From Aotearoamyces nothofagi (Eukaryota > Ascomycota > Leotiomycetes > Leotiales > Tympanidaceae), in NCBI GenBank assembly GCA_015345905.1, contig JADDTR010000034.1:1-64000 (forward strand): a stretch of 64,000 nt of DNA, read 5' to 3'. The notes beneath the pieces were generated by a model. It worked only from the letters and a program-made list of their open reading frames with translations. It was not told the DNA's origin and did not search any database. Made by a program: the position numbers and the translations under genes. Below, one piece after another: positions 56,098 through 64,000 of the stretch (positions within the stretch are counted from its first letter, which is position 1; each line of letters begins with the position of its first letter).

Positions 56098-58922
56098 CTA
56101 TTTAGGTGCTGCATCCCACTCCATACACTTAGCAGATTCGACCCAATTGAGCCAGTTCACCTCGCCATCCAAGTCTATATTAACATCCATGGAATCTACG
56201 TCGAGATTAGAAAACACATCAACTGAGGGGTCAGCATCATCCCACAGCCATGGGACGAAATCAGGTCCCATGGTATGGCCACCGGACCAGTCTGCAGGGA
56301 CTATGGGAAAGGGTTTGTGTGATGGCTCAATAGTTTGTCCCCAGGCCAGTTGGCTGGGAGCGTTCGTCGTGATCACCGGTTCTAGGTCTCTGATACTGGT
56401 ACTCGGCAGGGTTTGGCTGGTCGGCTGTCCACTCATATCAGGATACGTCGGCTCAAGGTGCATAGCGGAGCTCAAATCTCCTGAGCTATATGCAGAAACA
56501 AAACTCGCCGTCGGCTGACTTGTATAGGTTGTACGCATTGACGGGTCAGAAAGCCCACCGCCGGAAATTCCAGATATTTGTGTGCCGTCTCCGGGTCCCT
56601 CTGGTATGGCCACGAGCTGGCGCCACCGCTCTCGGAATATATCTACGCTGGTACCCGTTGGAAACGGACCAGAGCTTGACGGCATTGGGATTTTCTGGTC
56701 CTCCATCTCCAGCCTGGCGGCGGCCTGCGGATCTGCCCGCAGCCGGTCGAGCTCGGTATCGCGATGCTTGCAGGCTTTAGCCATCAATTTTCGTAGCGGA
56801 ACCCAGATGCGCAAGTTCTTATGCATGGGATTTTGGGCAGGGATCAGCCAGCTGCTGTGAAGTGCGACCCAAGCCCTCTCGATGATAGGCGACCAAGGGC
56901 GTCGGGAGATCTCGATCAACAGGCACACAATGGCATGCCAATGGGTATAGGTTTGGTAAACCCAGCGCCATTGCCGGCATGCTTGTTCAGCGTTTAGTGC
57001 ATGGTTGTACTCTGCGACCTCAATTGCCGACACTAGCAACTTGGTTCTTATCTCGTCCGAGAAGTCTTTGCTTGCAGAAGAGAAGAGAATAGGGAGAGAA
57101 ACAATGAGCGTCATCTTAGCCATGACGAGCTGCGCGATGGTGACTCCGACCCAATAAGCAATATTTCCCGGCTCGATCGTAAGCTGAAAGTAATCCTGTT
57201 CAAATTTCTGGTAGATCTCGTTCACTAGACGGCTTTGTTTTTCAAGACCTGCTGCACCATCCCTTACACCAGGGGCCATCATCTGTTTCATGATCTCGCC
57301 TATCTTAAAAGAGATGCGTGCGAATGACATGTCGGTCACGCCATCGCGCTCTACAGGCATCTGTTTTGACTTGGGATCGATGTCTGCATCGTTGATGTTC
57401 AGGGGGATTTTCGTATCGAAGCTGCCGTTCATAATAGTCAGGTCCGTCCCTTGGTCCTCTGACGTTCTCACGTCCAGCATGCACACCGACCACCAGAGCC
57501 TTCTTCGCATCTCAATCTCAAAGGGAGTCAGATGCGCAAAGTGGGCCCCGTCTCGCTGCAACCCAAGGTACTGGGCCATCCTGATGACGAGCCCAGTCAT
57601 CATCCACACGTACCTTGGGCTGTCGTGTCGGCGAACGAGACAGAGAAAAATAGCAAATGCCTGAACTAGAACTATATCGGGGCTGTTGAGGAAATCGGCC
57701 TTCGCAAGGGCATGCTCTAAGCCGACACGATACTTGAGATTGAGATCGGTCTTAGAGGAGCCAAAGTTGGTCATAATCTGCCCGGGAGAATCATTAATAC
57801 AGTCCTCGTCATATGTGTTGGAACCATGGCATTACAATCTAATGGGAACTCACATCGTCTTCCTCCATGGAGGTTATAGCGGCATAGTAGATCGAGAACA
57901 TCAAGGCTTCATTTGCTGGGGTGAGGCCTGTCATACCATTACTGCGCCAATCGCGGACCATTTTAGTAACAGTTGGGATATGGACGATCCGGATGATGTA
58001 GTTCACATTTTCAGAGAACACATCTAGGAGAAACGGGATCTGCGACGGCAGTGGGTGGAACTCGCGAAGGTCGGGATCCGAAGGACTCAAGTTGTGTCGA
58101 AACAGGAACGCATGCCGTTCCGAAGGTGTCCGCTCAAGTTCATGGGTGGATTGTGTCTTTCCAGGCGATGCCTCATCCTCCGAGCTGTCGGACTCATCTC
58201 CCGCCAGACCGCTAGTTTCCATCTTCAGCCCATCCAGCTGCAGCAAAAGTCAGCGAGACATCCAGTCAAGGTGATGGCGTGGTTACAACAAGCCTACATA
58301 CCTCGTCGTTGACCCGGGACCAGAAGCCGCTGCTTACATAGCGGCTGCGGCTGGCATCCTGGAGAACCAGCCTACCAAACTGCTTTTGCACACTGCTGGT
58401 ATTCGTGCCGGTTGGCGTATCTCTCTGGTGCTCTGCCTCACGATCCTGGGTAGAGCTTTCAGGAGAGTTGACTCTAGATGAGCCACCACCGGCCGAGCTG
58501 GCTGCTGCCTGTGCCTGTTCCAGCCGGCCGCTCAGCTCCTTGACAAGGTTCTCAAGGGTCCGCACTCTTTCCATAACCTTACTAACAGCCGGGTCGGCGT
58601 CCTGCAGAGTCGGGGTATTAGATACTACGGCATTATTAGGGATGCGCTCGAGGCGGCGAGCCCATCTTGGCGGGCGGTCGGTCGATGGAAAGACACAGGC
58701 AATGTTTGCCCGGCGGCAATTCGAGCACGGCGACTGCTTGTCACAGCGAACCTTGCGACTACGGCATACGACGCAGCTGCGCAACTTGGACGCTGGCGCA
58801 GGTGCTGATGATGCTGACGATGGAGTCCTAGCGGACGTGACAGTGGGAGAGCTCGCGTTTTTCTCGGAGCCTGAAGCCGAGGCGGCAGCACTCGCGCCCC
58901 CTAGCTCGGTTGCCAACGACAT
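56098..58922 (-). CDS. Zn2Cys6 fungal transcription factor
   Basis: Three exons, 58922-58302, 58237-57854 and 57777-56098, join in frame to give 894 residues; a Met five codons upstream (58937) is an alternative start. The binuclear zinc cluster CVVCRSRKVRCDKQ followed by SPCSNCRRANIAC has the exact C-x2-C-x6-C-x5-C-x2-C-x6-C spacing. A short coiled coil follows (VMERVRTLENLVKELSGRLE). The middle region matches the fungal-specific transcription factor domain: FLCLVRRHDSPRYVWMMTGL, then MAQYLGLQRDG and FEIEMRRRLWWSVCMLDVRT. It is a nuclear regulator. It is divergently arranged with the NAD(P)-binding gene at 59524 and may control it. Its link to the cluster 40 kb away is speculative. Confidence 0.93.
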
Positions 58923-58937
58923 GCTGCAGTCGGGCAA

Positions 58938-59523
58938 TTGGTAGCCGGTCGATATTGAGTTTTATTCTGGCCGACTGCTGGAACGGTCCCCTTGTCCTCG
59001 CTCTTGTCGTCGCTCTTGAACGCCGGCCTTGGGTTGTGCGGAAGCTGGTGCTCATCTCTCGTCGCTGCCTCAGGTGCCAGAGACCCAGCCTCGCCAGCGC
59101 TGTGCCGTCTAAGCCAAGCTTACTGTGGGGTCTAAGAGAGCCGGGGCACGGGGCAACTCTACCCCGCGTCACGTGCCGTGCCGCTGGATGAACGCGAGAA
59201 AACACCGAGACAACCAGCAACTGCCAGGCTGGGTCACGGGGAAGACATTTACGCAGGCCCAGATATCTCTCGGTCTCGCCGTCGCGTTGCCACCGGATGC
59301 GAGGAAAGCGCGAACGGGTAGGCATAGAAACTTAGATAAAACCCGTCGCTGCTGCCCGGTTTCAAGGACATCAAGGACATCACAGACATAATCACTCTGC
59401 AACTATAGCTTGCCTCTGCTAGCCTACTTCCAGCTGCGTACTGCGTCCACATCATCTTATACAGCAATCCGACCTCTACACTGTGCATCCCTGAAACGCT
59501 ATTGCCATCAACCGGTTATCATA
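58938..59523. promoter_or_regulatory. Shared divergent promoter region
   Basis: About 590 bp separate the regulator (minus) from the NAD(P)-binding protein (plus), so both promoters lie here. CGG-type triplets occur, but I cannot single out a binding site. Confidence 0.5.
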
Positions 59524-60258
59524 ATGGCTACTAGTAACCATAAGACTGTTGTATTTCTCGGCGCCAGTACTGGTGTAGGCCTCTCGGCACTCAAGCACAC
59601 CCTCGCCGCCGGCCACCGGTGCATCGCCCTCTGCCGTACCCCATCCAAGCTTACGGCCGTCTTCCCTCCCAAGACAACCCCAAACCTTCAGGTCGTCCAG
59701 GGTAATGCTCACGATGTCGCTGCCGTCTCCAAGTGCCTCGTGGCCGAGAAGGGGAAGCTCGTCGATGAAGTCATCTCCACCATTGGCGCCTCCTTCATCG
59801 CCTCCAAAATGACAATAGACGACCCGAACGTTTGCGGGAAAGGCATGGCCACCATGCTCGAGGCCCTCGCCCAGCTACGAAGCAGTGGCGCTTCTGGAAA
59901 GCCGCATATTGTTGTCTGCGGCACGACAGGCATGTCCAGGTTCGGTCGCGACCTTCCTTTTGCTATGATGCCACTGTATCACATCTTGCTGAAGATCCCC
60001 CACAAAGACAAGAAGGTTATGGAGGAGCAATTGGTGGAAAGTGGAGAGGCCTACACGGTCATCCACGCCAGCTGGCTGGTCAACGGCGAGACAAGCAAGG
60101 AGATCCGGGTTGGCATCGAGGATCCCAACGCTGGGCGGGAGTCCACGGCAATTGGCTATACCATCTCTAGGGAGGACGCGGGGAAGTGGATTGCAGATAA
60201 TCTTGTGCTGCAGCTGGACGGAAAGTACATCAACAAGATTGTGACGGTGACATACTAA
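59524..60258 (+). CDS. NAD(P)-binding atypical SDR (NmrA/YwnB-like)
   Basis: The chosen start is the ATG at 59524 (MATSNHKTVVFLGASTGVGL), giving 244 residues; the longer in-phase frame from 59410 lacks coding character. The N-terminal loop GASTGVG is a Rossmann dinucleotide-binding motif. Further landmarks are CRTPSKL, VVQGNAHD, EVISTIGASF, HIVVCGTTGMSRFG and YTVIHASWLVNG, in the order of the NAD(P)H-binding (PF13460-type) family. The classical YxxxK is not evident. It probably senses or reduces a small substrate with NAD(P)H. It is paired divergently with the Zn2Cys6 factor, a common arrangement of a regulator and its target. Confidence 0.85.
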   Translation: MATSNHKTVVFLGASTGVGLSALKHTLAAGHRCIALCRTPSKLTAVFPPKTTPNLQVVQGNAHDVAAVSKCLVAEKGKLVDEVISTIGASFIASKMTIDDPNVCGKGMATMLEALAQLRSSGASGKPHIVVCGTTGMSRFGRDLPFAMMPLYHILLKIPHKDKKVMEEQLVESGEAYTVIHASWLVNGETSKEIRVGIEDPNAGRESTAIGYTISREDAGKWIADNLVLQLDGKYINKIVTVTY

Positions 60259-60935
60259 AACAGATCTGAACGCACCGAGGGGACGGGCGACGGGGCGACG
60301 GCTCGTGCAGACTTTGAAATGTGTGAGCAAGCACGTTGAGGGAGAAAGGGCAAAGGGATGGGCATCGAGCGATACGGAGGAGGCCACGGTCTTGTGTAGG
60401 TGGACGTCTGTGTGGGAGTCTGGTGAATATGAGTTTCAGTCTCAAAATTGTAGTTGTATATTCTAAGTGTTCTAGCTACCTACGAAACGCTTAAAACCTG
60501 TAGGGTGGTGCCTGGGTGCCTAAGGACCTACAGGTCTTTATAGACATTCGAAGGGCGGGCGCTAAACCCGGCAGGGTCCATAAACTAGAAGCTGAATAAT
60601 CTTATCTGAATTAAATACCTTTTTATCATATCTCCTTTTTATATTTTCTTCAGTTGTTTTCAAGTTGGCGATTCTGCTTTCAGGAAACTATTGAGGTAGT
60701 CTCGTTAAGGTGTCATCAAGATGAGCGGCCGCCTTTAGCGTTCTTGCCGCTCTGGAGGCTAAGCTAATACTCTGGACTACCCTACCTTAGTCAGACGTCG
60801 TGTATAAATCCACTGCCATTTCCACCTCATCCTTCTGCGGCTTTGGGAATAATCCATACCTGAGCCTCCTTCCGCTCGCTTAGGACCCCGACGAAGATTG
60901 GACAGGATGCTTATCCATTCCTTTCAGGACCGATA
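60259..60935. other. Intergenic region, no gene seen
   Basis: There is mixed composition and no open frame with family resemblance. Confidence 0.5.
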
Positions 60936-61490
60936 ATGTCGCTTTCAAAATACGTCGTTTTCAATTGGGACCACCATATCCTGCTAGTCACCCTCAATCC
61001 GCTAGAAGGCCAGGCCTTTCCAGTAATGAATGCATGTCTCCAAAGTGCCGAACCACCCTTCGAAGCCGTCAGGACGCCACAGTATCCACAACAGCCCTAC
61101 TACTCGAGTGGTGTACAGGGCAACAGCACGTCCAGTTATATCCCAGTATCATACAACCATGTCCTTCCCCCTAGTCACGTACAGGTGCCAATAGGTAGAA
61201 CATCATATCAATTTCCGGACTCTGGGTATTCCTCCATGAATGCCACGCCAAACCACGCGCCGCCGGCGAGTCCACCCCAAGCTTCCCATATTTTGACGGG
61301 TCATGTAATGAACAAAGCCATCTTCACCAATCGTCGTCCTAGGCCTGTTATTTTTGAGAACCATAGAGCAGTTGAGAGCACTATAGACGAAGAGTCTGAT
61401 ATAGATCCAGAGTCTGATCCAACAGGGAGTTGCATGCCTAGAACTTTAAATACACGGTCACAACGCTACAGGAGGAGGACTACACCATAA
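60936..61490 (+). CDS. Hypothetical Pro/Ser-rich protein
   Basis: This is an open frame of 184 residues of low complexity (QYPQQPYYSSGVQ, HAPPASPPQASH) with a more ordered C-terminal part (VMNKAIFTNRRPRPVIFENH) and an acidic stretch (ESTIDEESDIDPESDP). I do not recognise it. The N-terminus looks truncated compared with the later composition, so it could be part of an intron-containing gene or a remnant. Confidence 0.35.
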   Translation: MSLSKYVVFNWDHHILLVTLNPLEGQAFPVMNACLQSAEPPFEAVRTPQYPQQPYYSSGVQGNSTSSYIPVSYNHVLPPSHVQVPIGRTSYQFPDSGYSSMNATPNHAPPASPPQASHILTGHVMNKAIFTNRRPRPVIFENHRAVESTIDEESDIDPESDPTGSCMPRTLNTRSQRYRRRTTP

Positions 61491-61637
61491 ACTAAACAAA
61501 CCCCTTTTGTAATGGAATTGTAAAGATGAAGGAAGCTCTGAAGAATCGTATCTTTGCTTTTTGGTGTTTCTTGATTGAATCTTAAGTCAGGCGCTGTATA
61601 TACTAGATATCATAAGTTCTATACCTACAGCCCCACC

Positions 61638-61667
61638 CTTCTTCTTCTTCTTCTTCTTCTTCTTCTT
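61638..61667. repeat. Microsatellite, (CTT)10
   Basis: About ten CTT units in non-coding sequence. Confidence 0.9.
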
Positions 61668-61951
61668 CCTGACCTTTACTCCAATTCTAATCCGATATAT
61701 ACCCAATATACCTCTTGCTACCAATTATATTGAGTATTGACGTCTGAAACTGATTTCAAAGTTTGCTGTAATCGCTAAGAGGCTAGCTGTACATTCTTGG
61801 TGATCGGTACGGCCCGAATACCACTAAATGTAGATCAACTTTCGCTCCTGCAACTCGACGTCCAATTACGGCGGACTAAACGTTCCTTCGGGACACATCG
61901 CCTGATTTATAAAAGGCGAGTAGATAGATAACTTTACATTATAATTCAGCA

Positions 61952-64000
61952 ATGGCTCTATCAACAATTGAACTTGAATCCTATAAAGATCAGATTATAA
62001 CTTGGTTTAAAGACAATAGTGATAGTAGTAAGACTATTGCTTTGAAACTACAGTCAATTTATAATGTTAAAGTTGTCTCTAGAACTATCAAGCGTCGCCT
62101 TCAAGCTTGGGGAGTTAGCAAGCGACAGTATATTTCGGAAGAAGAGATTGGTAGACTATAGGCAAGAATTGTAGTTCTTTACCTTGAAGAGAATTATAAT
62201 AATAAGGAGATTATACAAATTCTTACAGACGAGGGATTCCAGGTAAATCAGAATCGCATTGGTAAAATAAGACATAGACTTGGCTTATTACAACACCTTC
62301 AAGCAGCAGATTGTATAGCTTCTAAAGAAAGGCTTTGGAATATTGTATCAGAGACATTAGATAGCAGTGAAATTGAAGGATTAGAAAGAGGTCTACTCTA
62401 TACTCACTTTTGTACAAAAGGATATAATATCAGTCGGTATATTAACAGTCTAATATCTAGAAGATAGCTAATATTTATAGTAATGTACTCTTTGAACTGG
62501 TTAAAGAACTTGATCTAGAGGGAGTTGTATAACATCGAGCTGATCTCCAATGCCATCGAGGTGAATATATTGTTCCTGGACCAGATTATATTTGGTCAAT
62601 TGATAGACATGATAAGTTGGCCCAATAGGGCATTCAAATATATACTGGAATTGATATATATTCTTGTAAGATTACTTGGATATATATTGGCATTACCAAT
62701 TGTATAAGTATCTCTGTTCTCTATCAATATATCTAAGTTGTTACAGAGACTAGAAAGTATCTAAAGGTTATCAGATTAGACAGAGGCATTGAGACACTAC
62801 TATTAGCAGAGGCACATCTTGTATTTAGTTGTACAAAGGATTCTGATATTATAATTGAAGACTGCTTCTTCTTTAGAACAAGTCAAAGCAATCAGAGAAT
62901 TGAATTATAGTAGTCTCAACTTGAGAAGTTATACCTTTATCGATGGCAGGTATATTATCTACACTTTGTACAATTGAATCATTTACTAATAGAATACAGT
63001 TGTACTTCCAATCACTTACTAGAGATGGATTATTTGATGCTATATATCCAGCAGATTGTATTACAATACTGGCTCTATATATATATATTATACAACAAGA
63101 GGTAATAGTATATATTGAGCTTTGGAACTCCTATCGAATTTATAAGCAGAGAAACAGACCTAACAGTATTGTTGGCAAGCTAAAGTTCCTCTATATCTAT
63201 CCTCTAGAGGGTATTACTTTGTACAATCAGCTACTTATACAACTAGATATAGAGCTTATTATAGATATATAGGAAGAGTTCTCTACTTAGAGTAAGTATT
63301 TCCTATCTAGATATATTTATTATAAAGAATTGTACAATATACTAACTATACTTAGATATAGATAAATTCTTACCTCATGATATATTAACTTGGATTGATA
63401 ATCAGATATTAGAGAGAAATATCAACCTATCAACTATTAGAAGTAGTGACCTTCTAGCTGATAAATTGTACAAGTATATAGTAGTCTATCTTCAGCTTCA
63501 AGATATTATATAAGCTTATATAGCCAGTAGAGAAGTTCCAATCCTTCAGGAATTCTAAAAGCCAATTGGAGATTATCAAGTGATTGAACGGTATAATAGT
63601 ACATTAATAGCAATGTTACAAGATAATACTGCTAGTAGTAGTATTGTATAAAATAGCAGTAAGATAGCAGAGATAGTCCTTGCACTAGAATTTTAGGATT
63701 ATCTAGAGGATAATCAATAGTATATTGAAGGTATATAGTTTGCAGCTTATTCAATGATATTAATTCATTTTATATACTATAGTATATTGTACAATATATC
63801 TATCCTTCATGAATTCTATTGGAAAACCTTTAAAGTTCATTCTAATGATATTATATTTTGCAAAGATTGTAGTCTAAAGTATAGTACTTTATCACCAGAT
63901 CCTATTGTCATTGAGCTAGATACTCCTCTAGTACTTTATACAACTACTTTCTATAGCCGTCTTGTAGAAATCTATCAAGAGAATACAAATATACAAATCT
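61952..64000 (+). mobile_element. Decayed integrase-core (DDE) transposable element
   Basis: Open pieces begin with a helix-turn-helix region (LESYKDQIITWF...SRTIKRRLQAWG), as in the Clr5/HTH-like N-termini of fungal elements with an integrase-type core. Later pieces resemble a DDE integrase core and its C-terminal region (for example a segment like ELWNSYRIYKQRNRPNSIVG). The whole stretch is very AT-rich and carries many breaks, the look of an old, RIP-affected copy. It continues beyond the window, so ends and repeats are not visible. Whether it is a cut-and-paste DNA element or another integrase-bearing class cannot be settled here. Confidence 0.65.

Noticed and set aside
58405-58944. 179-codon plus-strand frame
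   Set aside because: Antisense to the Zn2Cys6 domain exon.

Overview
The window is nuclear DNA of a filamentous ascomycete (Pezizomycotina). The genes carry short (about 45-85 bp) GT-AG introns. There is a fungal Zn2Cys6 transcription factor, a cytosolic alanyl-tRNA synthetase, a Hot13-type zinc-finger protein, a bestrophin-like channel and several fungal oxidoreductases. AT-rich tracts, and a decayed gene whose stops look like CAG to TAG changes, suggest repeat-induced point mutation (RIP). The sequence alone does not fix the species. Three single N characters (31245, 32811, 45898) mark contig joins, and two of them are flanked by perfect or near-perfect direct duplications.

Layout. 1-2100: tandem and block repeats, AT-rich, graded C-to-T. 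2458-4242: a PD-(D/E)XK-like (DUF7924-type) protein; a diverged second copy lies at 53865-55444 in the same orientation. 4784-5743: an amidohydrolase-2 decarboxylase-like enzyme. 6511-8248 (minus): a seven-exon bestrophin-like anion channel. 9498-18017 (minus): an intronless 2839-residue multi-enzyme, the most remarkable object here. 18-32 kb: gene-poor, holding a RIP-like TauD dioxygenase pseudogene, a small membrane protein, an unrecognised decayed gene, a hypothetical protein and a protein kinase broken by an assembly join. 32359-33678 (minus): a divergent phosphomannomutase, its 3' half duplicated around an N. 34625-36598 (minus): a fusion of an Asp/Asn-hydroxylase-like dioxygenase and a nucleotidyltransferase. 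38619-60.3 kb: mostly ordinary genes (AlaRS, Gfo/Idh/MocA oxidoreductase, Hot13, flavin reductase-like, esterase, aldo-keto reductase, Zn2Cys6 regulator, NAD(P)-binding protein). 61952-64000: a decayed integrase-core transposable element running off the end.

How the genes may work together. The megaenzyme joins, in order, a degenerate dehydroquinate-synthase-like domain, an apparently intact sugar-phosphate cyclase most like 2-epi-5-epi-valiolone synthase, a 2H-phosphoesterase-like domain, an extended SDR, a ROK-family kinase, a medium-chain dehydrogenase and a phosphoglucose-isomerase-like SIS domain. This resembles the enzyme set of bacterial C7-cyclitol (carbasugar) pathways collapsed into one fungal polypeptide. 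The altered phosphomannomutase and the dioxygenase-nucleotidyltransferase fusion lie 14-19 kb away. They could supply the phosphomutase, oxidation and nucleotidylation (or self-protection) steps. That link is inference. Region 2.4-37 kb is the accessory candidate cluster and should be read as a possible undescribed fungal carbasugar system.
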